Below, one piece after another: positions 42,621 through 51,354 of a stretch of 64,000 bases of DNA; position 1 is the first letter of the stretch; each line of letters starts with the position of its first letter. Source of the DNA: Prosthecobacter sp. Lineage in GTDB: Bacteria > Verrucomicrobiota > Verrucomicrobiia > Verrucomicrobiales > Verrucomicrobiaceae. The position numbers and the translations under genes are program-made. Under the pieces are notes generated by a model. The model was not told where the DNA came from. It made no database searches and saw nothing but the letters and a program-made list of their open reading frames with translations. The DNA is taken from the NCBI RefSeq assembly GCF_020439865.1, contig NZ_JAGRPF010000036.1:1-64000 (forward strand), in the 5' to 3' direction.

Positions 42621-44033
42621 TCAGGGCAGCTGATCGGCAATCTCTTCCGCCGGGTAGGTCCAGATCTCACTGAGGGTCGGGTGATAGTGCGGGATCGTCA
42701 TGAACTGCTTCACAGTGGCGCGGAAGTTCATGGCGATGACGACTTCATGGATCAACTCGGTCGCTTCAGGACCGACGACGCAGGCACCGAGGATCTCGCC
42801 AGTTTCAGCGTGGGCCAGCATCTTCACGAAGCCGGCGGTTTCGCCCATGACCATCGACTTGCCATGGTCGTCGAACGGATAGCTGGCTTCCAGAAAAGGA
42901 ATCTTCTGTTCTTTGAGCTTCTCCGTCGTGGCACCGACAACGGCGACCTGTGGATGCGAGAAGACGCCGAAGAGCGTGAGGCGGTAGTCGATGGTTTCGT
43001 CGGCGTCTTTGTTATTGAGCAGTGAGGCTGCATTGCGTGCGGCGATTTCTCCCTGTTGAATCGCAATGTGCACGACATCCAACGGGCTGCACACATCACC
43101 GGCGGCGAAGATGTGCGACTGCGAGGTCTGCATGCGGTCGTTGACGGTGATCTTGCCCTTGCTCGCAGACACGTGGGCTGCATGGAGGCTGAGTCTCTTC
43201 GAGGCAGGCTGGCGTCCCATGGCGAGGAGGATTTCATCGACGACGATTTGGTGCATTTTGCCGCCGTGGGTGAACTCGATGCACTTCTGACCTTCGTGTG
43301 TTGAAACGCTGCTCAGGTGCGTGCCGAGATGCACCTGCATGCCGCGTGCTGCATAGGCTTTGGCAATCACATCGCTGCATTCACGATTGAGACCGGTGAG
43401 AAGCTGCGTGTTGCGCTGAATCAGCGTCACGCCACAGCCCATGGCTTCGAGATAGTGCGCCATCTCCAGTGCGATGGCTCCGCCGCCCAAGACGGCGATG
43501 GTTTTCGGCAGCGCATCGGCATCCAGGACGTCATCGCTGGTCCAGAATCCCGTTTCCGCGAGTCCGGGCACATCAGGGACGAACACTTCCGATCCGGTGG
43601 CGATGCAGAAGCTGCGAGCGGTGACTTGGAACGACGCCGAGCCATCGCGCGGAACGACTTCGATGGTATGTTTGTCGAGGAAACGTGCATGGCCGCGGTA
43701 AAGCGTGAACCGGCCGTCTTCGAGCTGCCCTTGCCGGTAACCGGCGAAGTCTGCGATCAACGTGCGTTTGCGGTCGCGGATGGTGCGGATGTCCACGCCC
43801 TGTGACGTGGCCTTGAGGCCGAATTCAGCGGCGTGGCGGATGTGAAGCTGGCGGTTGGCGGATTCGATGAGCGTCTTGCTCGGCATGCAGCCGCGCAGGA
43901 TGCAAAGGCCGCCGAGTTCCTGGGCGCCATCAATGACGGCAACGCTCAAACCAGCGCTGTGCGCCGTGCGTGCCGCCGCATAGCCGCCACTGCCTCCGCC
44001 GATGACCACAAAATCGAAATGGTGTTCTGCCAT
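42621..44033 (-). CDS. Pyridine nucleotide-disulfide oxidoreductase (dihydrolipoamide dehydrogenase/mercuric reductase family)
   Basis: A 470-residue class I flavoprotein. FAD binding is at VVIGGGSGGYAAARTA (residues 10-25). The redox-active disulfide is in GGLCILRGCMPSKT (cysteines near residues 44 and 49), and the NAD(P) motif is VLGGGAIALEMAHYLEAMG. The C-terminal HYHPTLSEIW supplies the catalytic His-Glu pair. The family includes dihydrolipoamide dehydrogenase, soluble transhydrogenase and mercuric reductase; no N-terminal mercury-binding domain and no 2-oxoacid dehydrogenase genes are present, so the substrate is open. Confidence 0.82.
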   Translation of the reverse strand: MAEHHFDFVVIGGGSGGYAAARTAHSAGLSVAVIDGAQELGGLCILRGCMPSKTLIESANRQLHIRHAAEFGLKATSQGVDIRTIRDRKRTLIADFAGYRQGQLEDGRFTLYRGHARFLDKHTIEVVPRDGSASFQVTARSFCIATGSEVFVPDVPGLAETGFWTSDDVLDADALPKTIAVLGGGAIALEMAHYLEAMGCGVTLIQRNTQLLTGLNRECSDVIAKAYAARGMQVHLGTHLSSVSTHEGQKCIEFTHGGKMHQIVVDEILLAMGRQPASKRLSLHAAHVSASKGKITVNDRMQTSQSHIFAAGDVCSPLDVVHIAIQQGEIAARNAASLLNNKDADETIDYRLTLFGVFSHPQVAVVGATTEKLKEQKIPFLEASYPFDDHGKSMVMGETAGFVKMLAHAETGEILGACVVGPEATELIHEVVIAMNFRATVKQFMTIPHYHPTLSEIWTYPAEEIADQLP

Positions 44034-44099
44034 GCGGAGAGGTGCAGGGCGGTGGAGTGGTTCGCAAGCGTTGAATCCACGACAGGCTGGCAGCGTGAT

Positions 44100-44873
44100 T
44101 CACGCTCGCCTCTGCCGCACCGCTTCGAACAAGATCGCGGCTCCAGCGGCGGCGACGTTGAGGGATTCGACGGGTTCGTGCAACGGGATGCGGACGCGTG
44201 CGTCGCATGCATTCATGATCTCGGTGCTGGCTCCACGGCCTTCGTTTCCGAGAATGAGAAGCGTGGGCTGCCGCCAGTTGTAGTCGTAGTGCAGAAGGTC
44301 GGCTTCGCCGGTGGCGACGACGGTTTTCAGGCCGCGAGCACGGCAGGTTTCGACGACGCCGAGGCCGGAAACGTTCGGGAGGATGGGCAGGCGGAATGCG
44401 GAACCCATCGAGCTGCGCAACGTCTTGGGTGCGAAGGCGTCAGCGGACCCAGCGAAGGAAAAGATGCCGTTCACACCGGATGCCTCCGCGGTGCGGACGA
44501 GTGTGCCCAAGTTTCCAGGGTCCTGGATGCGGTCGAGACCGAGGAGGAGCGGCGATTGAGACTCAAACAGCCGATCCAAGGCGGGAGATGGACGCTCAGC
44601 GATGACGATGATGCCCTGAGTAGAGGTGGTGTCGCTCAACGATTCGAGGACAGAGTCGGACAGTTGGAACACCGGGCACTTGATGCGTTCCAAGAGTGTT
44701 TGCTGCGCTGCTGGAGGCTCTGCGGTGGTGAAACAGGCGTACAGTTGCAGGCCTGAGGCGAGGCATTCGCCAACTAGCCGGTCTCCTTCGACAAAGACGA
44801 GATCACGCTCGCGCCCTTCGCGTACGCGGCGGGCGTGTTTGATGCGGTCGTTGGAGGAACTCGTGATGAGCAT
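44100..44873 (-). CDS. SpoU/TrmH-family RNA 2'-O-methyltransferase
   Basis: A 257-residue SPOUT-class methyltransferase. The N-terminal substrate-binding domain starts NDRIKHARRVREGRERDLVF. The three family motifs are seen: GLDRIQDPGNLGTLVRTAEA (residues of about 115-134), ILGNEGRGAS and IPLHEPVESLNVAAAGAAILF. It transfers a methyl group from SAM to ribose 2'-OH in tRNA or rRNA; the exact target is not evident. The start is divergent from the tRNA-Thr gene 98 bases away. Confidence 0.88.
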   Translation of the reverse strand: MLITSSSNDRIKHARRVREGRERDLVFVEGDRLVGECLASGLQLYACFTTAEPPAAQQTLLERIKCPVFQLSDSVLESLSDTTSTQGIIVIAERPSPALDRLFESQSPLLLGLDRIQDPGNLGTLVRTAEASGVNGIFSFAGSADAFAPKTLRSSMGSAFRLPILPNVSGLGVVETCRARGLKTVVATGEADLLHYDYNWRQPTLLILGNEGRGASTEIMNACDARVRIPLHEPVESLNVAAAGAAILFEAVRQRRA

Positions 44874-44925
44874 GCTAAGTATTCTCAGTGGAGATTTCGT
44901 GTTCTCAAACCGGATGTAAATCCAT

Positions 44926-44953
44926 TTGCCGAATGAGCATGGGCGTTTACTAT
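44926..44953 (+). promoter_or_regulatory. Likely promoter of the tRNA-Thr gene
   Basis: TTGCCG (44926-44931) and TACTAT (44948-44953) are 16 bases apart. The tRNA begins 19 bases after the -10 element, and the intervening stretch is GC-rich (CGCGGCCCCCC), as in stringently controlled stable-RNA promoters. Confidence 0.5.
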
Positions 44954-44971
44954 CGCGGCCCCCCTAGCGAT

Positions 44972-45046
44972 GCCAGCATAGCTCAGCGGTAGAGCAGCGG
45001 TTTTGTAAACCGCTGGTCGTCGGTTCGATTCCGACTGCTGGCTCCA
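44972..45046 (+). tRNA. tRNA-Thr (anticodon TGT)
   Basis: A complete cloverleaf of 75 bases. The acceptor stem pairs GCCAGCA with TGCTGGC. The anticodon stem GCGGT/ACCGC encloses the loop TTTGTAA with anticodon TGT. The T arm is GTCGG-TTCGATT-CCGAC. CCA is encoded in the DNA (45044-45046). The stop codon of the convergent peptide deformylase gene starts two bases beyond the CCA end. Confidence 0.95.
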
Positions 45047-45047
45047 T

Positions 45048-45608
45048 TTAATCATCGTCCTCCCACTCCTGCATCAGGCGGGCGAGCTTGCGCTTCATGC
45101 CGACTTTGGCGACGGCGTTCAGGCGGTCGATAAAAAGGATGCCGTTTAGGTGGTCGATCTCGTGCTGGAAGGCGCGTGCCAGCAGTCCGTCGGTTTCCAC
45201 GGTGACGGTTTTGCCCTCGAGATCTGTGTAGGTGACCTTGATCTGGCTGGAGCGGCGGATGTCGCCGCGCAGACGGGGGAAGCTGAGACATCCTTCCTCG
45301 CCGATCTCCTTGGCGCTGCCGAGTTCGAGTTTGGGATTCAGAAAGACGACGGGCATGTTTTTCATCATGTCGACATTTTCACCGTCGATCTTCATGAAGG
45401 TGATGCAGTCGGGATTGTGGGAGACGTCGATGACGGCAAGTTGAACGTCCACGGCCACCTGAGGGGCGGCGAGTCCGACACCGTTGGCTTCACGCATCGT
45501 TTCCAACATGTCATCGGCCAGGGTGCGGATTTCTGGCGTGACCTCGGTCACGGGACGGCATTTGGCGCGGAGCACGGGTTCGGGATAGCGGACGATTTTG
45601 CGGACCAT
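45048..45608 (-). CDS. def: Peptide deformylase
   Basis: A 186-residue metallo-hydrolase that removes the formyl group from new proteins. The three conserved motifs are GVGLAAPQ (motif 1), EGCLSFP (motif 2) and QHEIDHLNG (motif 3), giving the Cys and two His metal ligands and the catalytic Glu. MVRKIVRYPEP at 45608 is the conventional start; an in-frame ATG lies five codons upstream. The C-terminal tail is acidic (EWEDDD). It converges with tRNA-Thr. Confidence 0.94.
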   Translation of the reverse strand: MVRKIVRYPEPVLRAKCRPVTEVTPEIRTLADDMLETMREANGVGLAAPQVAVDVQLAVIDVSHNPDCITFMKIDGENVDMMKNMPVVFLNPKLELGSAKEIGEEGCLSFPRLRGDIRRSSQIKVTYTDLEGKTVTVETDGLLARAFQHEIDHLNGILFIDRLNAVAKVGMKRKLARLMQEWEDDD

Positions 45609-45781
45609 GAGGGTCAATATCACTGGCTTTCCATCGGCTCAAGCGCGGGAGTGGGGTGTTCGTGAAACAGTCCGTCCGCCTGCGTTTTGGCGCTTCCTAA
45701 CGGGCCGTGTATCGGTCTCTCAGCGGTCGCGCCTTTTGTCCTTGCCAATGTGAATGCCTCTCCCTAGCCTCGCGGCCACTT

Positions 45782-47014
45782 ATGACCGGCGCCACCCAAT
45801 CCACCATCAAGTTCAAGCTGTTCCTCATGATGATCCTGGAGATCGCGATCTGGGGGGCGTGGCAGATCAAAATCTTCCCCTACATGGGCATGCTGGGGTT
45901 CGATCCCGACCAGCAGTGGCTGGTGGGCAGTTCCTTCGGCATCGCGTCCATTCTGGGCATCTTTTTCAGCAACCATTTCGCCGACCGCCATTTCTCTGCG
46001 GAACGCTTTCTGGCCTTCAGCCATGTGGTCGGCGGCATCGCGCTCATCGCCACCGCTTTTCAAACGACGTTCTGGCCGTTCTTCGGCTGTTTCGTGACCT
46101 ACTGCCTGCTTTACGTACCGACGATCTCCGTGACGAACTCGCTGGCTTTCGCCAACCTGAAGGATCCCGCCAAGGACTTTGGATTCGTCCGCATGGGGGG
46201 GACTATCGGCTGGATCATCGTGAGCTGGCCGTTCATCTTCCTGCTCAGTTCCAACGCCGGTGCCGGCGAGACGAAGTGGGTGTTCATCGTGGCCGGTGTC
46301 ATCTCGTTCATTCTGGCGGCCTTCAGCCTGACGCTGCCGCACACGCCGCCGCGCAAGGACGTGTCCGCAGCCGACAAGGTCGCGTGGCTCAAGGCATTCA
46401 AGCTGCTGGCGCATCCGTTTGTCCTCATCCTGTTCATCGTGACGTTCATCGACTCGACGATTCACAACGGCTACTTCGTGGTGATCGACGGCTTCCTGCA
46501 AAAGGTGGGCATCTCAGCGAACATGAGCATGGTCGTCAGCAGCATCGGCCAGGTGGCTGAAATCGTGACGATGCTCATCCTCGGTGCGGTGCTGAAAAAA
46601 ATCGGCTGGAAGGCGACGCTCATTCTGGGCATCCTCGGACACGCGGCCCGCTTTAGCATCTTTGCCTTCTTTGGCACGCCGGAGAGCCAGTGGCTCATCA
46701 TTGCCGTCCAGGTGCTGCACGGCATCTGCTATGCCTTCTTCTTTGTGACGGTTTACATCTTTGTGGACGCCGTGTTTCCGAAGGACATCCGCTCCAGTGC
46801 GCAAGGTCTGTTCAATCTGCTGATCCTTGGGGTGGGCATGGTGGTGGCCAGCAAGATCTTCCCGCAATTGCTCGCGAACTACACCAAGGACGGCGTGGTG
46901 GATTACCGGTCCCTTTTCCTGTGGCCGACCGGCATGGCGTTGGCAGGCATCGTGCTTCTGGCGTTGTTCTTCCGTCCGCCGACGCATGGCCCCGAGGGTG
47001 ACATTCAGCATTGA
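45782..47014 (+). CDS. MFS nucleoside:proton symporter, NupG-like
   Basis: A 410-residue membrane protein with about twelve transmembrane helices. The ATG at 45782 (MTGATQSTIKFKLFLMM) is preferred; the frame extends to 45707 without membrane character. The N-terminal motif EIAIWGAWQIKIFPYMG and the later GVVLFG-like NSLAFANLKDPAKDFGFVR correspond to the nucleoside:H+ symporter family (NupG/XapB). It would import nucleosides driven by protons. A dipeptidase gene follows after 53 bases on the same strand. Confidence 0.82.
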   Translation: MTGATQSTIKFKLFLMMILEIAIWGAWQIKIFPYMGMLGFDPDQQWLVGSSFGIASILGIFFSNHFADRHFSAERFLAFSHVVGGIALIATAFQTTFWPFFGCFVTYCLLYVPTISVTNSLAFANLKDPAKDFGFVRMGGTIGWIIVSWPFIFLLSSNAGAGETKWVFIVAGVISFILAAFSLTLPHTPPRKDVSAADKVAWLKAFKLLAHPFVLILFIVTFIDSTIHNGYFVVIDGFLQKVGISANMSMVVSSIGQVAEIVTMLILGAVLKKIGWKATLILGILGHAARFSIFAFFGTPESQWLIIAVQVLHGICYAFFFVTVYIFVDAVFPKDIRSSAQGLFNLLILGVGMVVASKIFPQLLANYTKDGVVDYRSLFLWPTGMALAGIVLLALFFRPPTHGPEGDIQH

Positions 47015-47067
47015 TGAAAACGCAGCGCACGGCTTGAGCACGGGACTTCCACGCTCTAGCTTGCAAG

Positions 47068-48396
47068 ATGAACCCGCCCGGACTCGACGATCTACTCACC
47101 TGCCTCCGCTTTCCTTCCGTCTCCACCGACTCCACTCGCAACGCCGATGTGCGTGCCTGCGCAGAGTGGTTGCTGGCCAAGGTGCAGGGGATGGGCCTGA
47201 GCGGTGCGTTGCATGAGACGCCTGGACATCCGGTTTTGGTGGCCAAGAACAAGCATGTGGCCGGACGCCGCACGGTGCTGATTTACGGCCACTACGATGT
47301 GCAGCCTGCAGAACCGCTGAACGAGTGGAAGTCGCCTGCGTTCGAGCCCACGATCCGTGATGGCCGCATTTACTGCCGCGGCGCGACGGACAACAAAGGG
47401 CAACTGATGGCGCACGTTCAGGGACTCGCCGAAACGCTCGCCAAGCATGCCGATCTGCCGGTGAACCTCGTGCTCCTGCTGGAAGGAGAGGAGGAGATCG
47501 GCAGTCCAAACTTGAAGCCCTTCTTGGAGCAGCATCGCGACTTGTTGAAGTGCGATGTCGTGGCGATTTCAGACACGGGCATGGTCGCGCCCGGGGTCGG
47601 TACATTCACTTATGGTCTGCGCGGCATCGCCTGCATGGAGGCTAAAGTTCACGGTCCGGCGATCGATCTTCACAGCGGCATCTTTGGTGGTGCGATTGCG
47701 AATCCGGTCACTGCCGTCGCGCGTCTCACGGCGACGCTGCATGATGCTGAGGGGCGCGTGGCCATTGAGGGCTTTTACGACAGCGTTCGTCCCATCGCCG
47801 AGTGGGAACGTGAAGCATGGGCTGCACTGGGTGATGGCGACGCGGAGATGCTCGAACTGACCGGTTCTCCGGCGCTGTTTGGCGAACCCGGCTACACGGA
47901 ACGCGAGCGGCGCTGGGCGCGTCCGACGGCGGAAGTGAACGGTATCGGTGGTGGCTATCAGGGGGAAGGATCGAAAACGGTGATCGGACGTGAAGCGTTT
48001 GTGAAGCTGTCCTTCCGTCTCGTGCCCGATCAGAATCCCGATAACGTTTTGAAGAGTGCTGAAGCACATCTTCGTTCGCATTTGCCGAAGGGCGTCCGCC
48101 TTGAGATCAAGCCCGGCCACACCGGCATGCCGTATCTGATGGATCCGCATTCCACGCTCGGCACCGCTGCTCAGCGTGCGCTCAAAAAGGTGTTTGGCGA
48201 CAAAGTCGCGCTCATCCGTGAAGGCGGCAGCATACCCATTGTGCAGGCGTTCAAAGACGTGCTGGGCGTGGACACATTGCTGCTCGGCCTCGCGCTGCCG
48301 GACTGCCAGGCGCATGCGCCGAACGAGAACTTTCCGATCGCGAATTTTGAGGCCGGTGTGCGTCTCAATCAGGCGCTGCTGGCGGAGCTTGCGTGA
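47068..48396 (+). CDS. M20-family dipeptidase
   Basis: A 442-residue cytosolic metallopeptidase. Zinc-ligand motifs are YGHYDVQPAEP (near residue 73), GATDNKGQLMAHVQ (near 104) and LLEGEEEIGS (near 138), as in carnosinase-type M20 dipeptidases and the ArgE/DapE group. A dimerisation insert follows around residues 185-320. It would release amino acids from dipeptides or deacylate N-acyl amino acids; the substrate is open. It lies downstream of the nucleoside transporter and may serve scavenging. Confidence 0.87.
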   Translation: MNPPGLDDLLTCLRFPSVSTDSTRNADVRACAEWLLAKVQGMGLSGALHETPGHPVLVAKNKHVAGRRTVLIYGHYDVQPAEPLNEWKSPAFEPTIRDGRIYCRGATDNKGQLMAHVQGLAETLAKHADLPVNLVLLLEGEEEIGSPNLKPFLEQHRDLLKCDVVAISDTGMVAPGVGTFTYGLRGIACMEAKVHGPAIDLHSGIFGGAIANPVTAVARLTATLHDAEGRVAIEGFYDSVRPIAEWEREAWAALGDGDAEMLELTGSPALFGEPGYTERERRWARPTAEVNGIGGGYQGEGSKTVIGREAFVKLSFRLVPDQNPDNVLKSAEAHLRSHLPKGVRLEIKPGHTGMPYLMDPHSTLGTAAQRALKKVFGDKVALIREGGSIPIVQAFKDVLGVDTLLLGLALPDCQAHAPNENFPIANFEAGVRLNQALLAELA

Positions 48397-48477
48397 TTTT
48401 TTTCGCACCTTCCGCAACCAACTTCGGGAGGTCTTGTTTCAGTCGTCGTGCTTCAAACAACCAAACGCACTTACGAT

Positions 48478-49272
48478 ATGAAACTCAAAAAATCACTCAT
48501 CTATGGCTTCGGCCTTCTGTGCCTGACCTGCTCTGCCAGCGCTCAGGACGGTGAACGCAAAGGACCACCTGAAGGCGGTCGTCCCGGAGGTCCTCCTCCC
48601 GGCGGTGGCGATCCTGCTGCACGCCTCGCGGAATTCATCAAGCGCGCCGACACCGACGGCGACGGCAAGATCAGCAAGGCCGAGTTTGAAGGCATGGGCA
48701 AAAAAGAAAGCGAAGAGCGCTTCAGCCGCATGGATGCCAACAGTGACGGCTTCGTCGATCAGGATGAAATTGGCAAGATCTCCCAGATGATCCGCCGTGG
48801 AGCTGAAGGTCAGGGCCAGGGAATGCGTCGCCCAGAGGGAGGCCCTCCGGGCGGTGAAGGCGGCGGATTCCGCCGTCCTCCGGGTGGTGAAGGCTCCCGT
48901 CCTGAAGGTGGTCCGCGTCCGGATGGTGCCGGTCGTCCAGATGGTGAGCGTCCCCGTGGTGAAGGCATGCGTCCTGGCGGCGAAGGTGGCCCCCGTGGCG
49001 GTGGCATGTTCGGTGGTGATCCCAAAGAGAGCTTCAAGCGCATGGACACGGACGGCAACGGAAGTGTCTCCGAAGAAGAGTACATCGCGGCAACCGAGAA
49101 GATGCGTGAAATGTTCCGTAATCGTGGCGGCCAGCCCGGCCAGCCTGGACAGGGTGGCGGGCGTCGTCCGGAAGGCGGCCCTCCCGGGGGAGAAGGCGGA
49201 TTCCGTCGTCCTCCAAGCGAAGGTGATGCCCCCAAGGCTCCTGAAGGTGACAAACCAAAGGATGCAGCCTGA
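48478..49272 (+). CDS. Secreted EF-hand protein with Gly/Pro-rich repeats
   Basis: A 264-residue exported protein; MKLKKSLIYGFGLLCLTCSASA at 48478 is a signal peptide. Three EF-hand loops are visible: ADTDGDGKISKAEF (about residue 57), MDANSDGFVDQDEI (about 85) and MDTDGNGSVSEEEY (about 190), so calcium binding is likely. Between and after them are low-complexity Arg/Pro/Gly stretches with a repeated RRPEGGPPGGEGG unit. Such proteins are frequent in PVC bacteria and are presumed extracellular, with no known role. An intrinsic terminator follows. Confidence 0.82.
   Translation: MKLKKSLIYGFGLLCLTCSASAQDGERKGPPEGGRPGGPPPGGGDPAARLAEFIKRADTDGDGKISKAEFEGMGKKESEERFSRMDANSDGFVDQDEIGKISQMIRRGAEGQGQGMRRPEGGPPGGEGGGFRRPPGGEGSRPEGGPRPDGAGRPDGERPRGEGMRPGGEGGPRGGGMFGGDPKESFKRMDTDGNGSVSEEEYIAATEKMREMFRNRGGQPGQPGQGGGRRPEGGPPGGEGGFRRPPSEGDAPKAPEGDKPKDAA
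48826..48894 (+). repeat. Copy 1 of an in-frame coding repeat (RRPEGGPPGGEGG type)
   Basis: Encodes RRPEGGPPGGEGGGFRRPPG within the EF-hand protein. A second copy of the same unit is at 49162-49221, so the gene contains an imperfect duplication of about 60 bases in the same frame. Confidence 0.7.
49162..49221 (+). repeat. Copy 2 of the in-frame coding repeat
   Basis: Encodes RRPEGGPPGGEGGFRRPP, differing from copy 1 by one missing glycine and by synonymous bases, which suggests an older duplication kept in frame. Confidence 0.7.
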
Positions 49273-49296
49273 TCAGAGTTTGGATTAGCATGTGTG

Positions 49297-49330
49297 GCGG
49301 GATGGTCGAAAGGCCATCCCGCTTTTATTT
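49297..49330 (+). terminator. Intrinsic terminator after the EF-hand gene
   Basis: A perfect nine-base stem GCGGGATGG (49297-49305) pairs with CCATCCCGC (49314-49322) across an eight-base loop, followed by TTTTATTT. This is the clearest intrinsic terminator in the window. Confidence 0.9.
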
Positions 49331-49390
49331 ACTCCATGAGAAGGATGACGGCGGGCTTGTGATATGCCTGGAGAGGCCTATCAGTAAAGG

Positions 49391-51349
49391 ATGGGAGCAG
49401 TTGCTGAATTCAGCCGACAAGACGGACTCTGGCACCTAGGGCATGTTTTTTGGCCGCGTTTTCTGATGGCGTTCGTTGGCTGGATGACCGGGTTGTCGCC
49501 GCTTTCACATGGTGAAGTGGTGCCGGTCCAAGGGTTTGTGCCGGGGACCGGCACACGCACCGATGTGAAACCCTTTTACTTTTCGATTCCCGCACCTCGT
49601 GGGCAGATCCTGGATCGCAAGGGGCGCCCGCTCGCGCAAAATACGGTGATACGTCATTTGCAGCTGACTGTGCCGGCCTCAGAGAGGAGCAAGCTTGAAT
49701 CATACACTGCCTGGCTCGAGCAGGCCGTCGCTGGACTCAAGCAAGAACTGCCCGCAGCCTGCATGCCGGATGCCGATCAGTTGAAGCGCCACTATGAGGA
49801 CCGTCGGGAACTGCCCGTGACGGTGAGTGACGTGCTGTTCGATCAAACGGTCATTGATCCAACGAAACACCCTCATGCCAATGTGCGGAGGGAGTATGTG
49901 CGGCACTATCCTCACGGTGACATGGCGGCACACATCTTGGGCTATGTGTCGGCTGAGGGCGCGCCGCCTGCCGGGCCGGTGCTGCGCAACGAGCCGCTTT
50001 GGCAGCGTACGCGCGGTGCGGCGGGACTCGAACAGGCGTTCAACAAACAGCTCACCGGAACTGACGGAACGCTGTGCATGATGATGTCCGATGCTGGCAC
50101 CGTCGCGTATGAACAGGTTTTTGCTGCTCCTGAGGCAGGACGGGACGTGGTCACCACACTGAATCTCGAGACACAGCAGATTGCCGAGGCTGCCCTCACC
50201 AAGTCAGGCCGCCGTGGTGCGATTGTCATCGTGGATGCCTATACCGGCGACATCCGCGCGATGACGAGCAATCCACGGTTCGATCCGAATGCCTTTGCAC
50301 AGGGCATCTCGAGCGCCGACTTCGCAGCGCTCACGCAGAACACGGATGGTCCGCTCTTCGATCGTGCCGTTCAGGGCAGTTATCCGCCTGGATCGGTGTT
50401 TAAGCCGATGGTCGTCCTGGCCGGGCTTCGGGTTGCGACGGTGGATGCCTTTCGTGAGTTTGAGTGCGGTCCGACGCTCATGATTGATGGACGTGAGTTC
50501 GACAACTGGTCGAAGGATGATCACGGCTGGTTCAACGCGCGCGCTGCCATAATCCGCTCCTGCAACACCTACTTTTATCAGTCCGCCATGGTGACACGGG
50601 ACGTGCCCATCCTCTACATGGCGCATGAGTTTGGCTATGGGCAGGCTCCCGTGCTTCCTCTGAAGGCTTCTGCGGGCTCTCTGCCCACGCGTGCGCCGTC
50701 GAATCATGATCTCGCGAATCTTTCGATCGGGCAAGGGGTGACGGAAGCGTCGCCGCTTCAGGTTGCGATGGCCATGGCCACACTCGCAAACGGCGCCTGC
50801 CGTCCGCGTCCTCGGCTCGTGATGCAGACGCAGACACAGAACGGCAAGGTGGGTGATGTCGCGAGCCCGTGCCGGGAAACGGTGATGCCTGTGGGGCAAA
50901 TCGACTTGGAGACCGTCCGGCATGCGATGTTTGGTGTGGTGAATCACGTGAAAGGCACAGGCAAGGCAGCACGTCTGAGCAAGGTGCCCGTCTTTGGAAA
51001 AACGGGCACCGCCCAGTGGGTTCTGCATGGGAAAAAGGCCAATGTTGTCTGGTTTGCCGGCTATGTGGGCACCACTCCGCCTCTGGCCTTTACCGTGACG
51101 ATCGAGGGCAATCAGGAAGAGCGAGGGCTTTCCGGTGGTGGCACGGCAGCGCCGATCATCGCCAAGGTCCTGCGTGATATTCAGGAGAGGCCTGAGGCTC
51201 ACGCCGTGAGTTATGAGAAGGGCAGCGTCGCCGAGGAAACAGACACGCTCATCGGGCCTTTGACTCCTGAATTCATCTATGGCGTTCCGCCGCCACCTCC
51301 GCCCCGTGACAATTCCTTGGGCGGCTTCTTCTCACGCCTTTTCCGTTGA
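49391..51349 (+). CDS. Class B penicillin-binding protein 2-like transpeptidase
   Basis: A 652-residue protein. A short N-terminal hydrophobic segment (FLMAFVGWMTGLSPL) is followed by the class B hallmark PRGQILDRKGRPLAQN (about residues 66-81). The transpeptidase triad is intact: SVFK near residue 336, SCN near 389 and KTG near 535. It would cross-link peptidoglycan during elongation, like PBP2/MrdA. Only five bases separate it from the next gene, a class A-like PBP, so the two are an operon. The start at 49391 has an AAAGG upstream. The C-terminus is a short Pro-rich tail. Confidence 0.88.
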   Translation: MGAVAEFSRQDGLWHLGHVFWPRFLMAFVGWMTGLSPLSHGEVVPVQGFVPGTGTRTDVKPFYFSIPAPRGQILDRKGRPLAQNTVIRHLQLTVPASERSKLESYTAWLEQAVAGLKQELPAACMPDADQLKRHYEDRRELPVTVSDVLFDQTVIDPTKHPHANVRREYVRHYPHGDMAAHILGYVSAEGAPPAGPVLRNEPLWQRTRGAAGLEQAFNKQLTGTDGTLCMMMSDAGTVAYEQVFAAPEAGRDVVTTLNLETQQIAEAALTKSGRRGAIVIVDAYTGDIRAMTSNPRFDPNAFAQGISSADFAALTQNTDGPLFDRAVQGSYPPGSVFKPMVVLAGLRVATVDAFREFECGPTLMIDGREFDNWSKDDHGWFNARAAIIRSCNTYFYQSAMVTRDVPILYMAHEFGYGQAPVLPLKASAGSLPTRAPSNHDLANLSIGQGVTEASPLQVAMAMATLANGACRPRPRLVMQTQTQNGKVGDVASPCRETVMPVGQIDLETVRHAMFGVVNHVKGTGKAARLSKVPVFGKTGTAQWVLHGKKANVVWFAGYVGTTPPLAFTVTIEGNQEERGLSGGGTAAPIIAKVLRDIQERPEAHAVSYEKGSVAEETDTLIGPLTPEFIYGVPPPPPPRDNSLGGFFSRLFR

Positions 51350-51354
51350 TCCCG

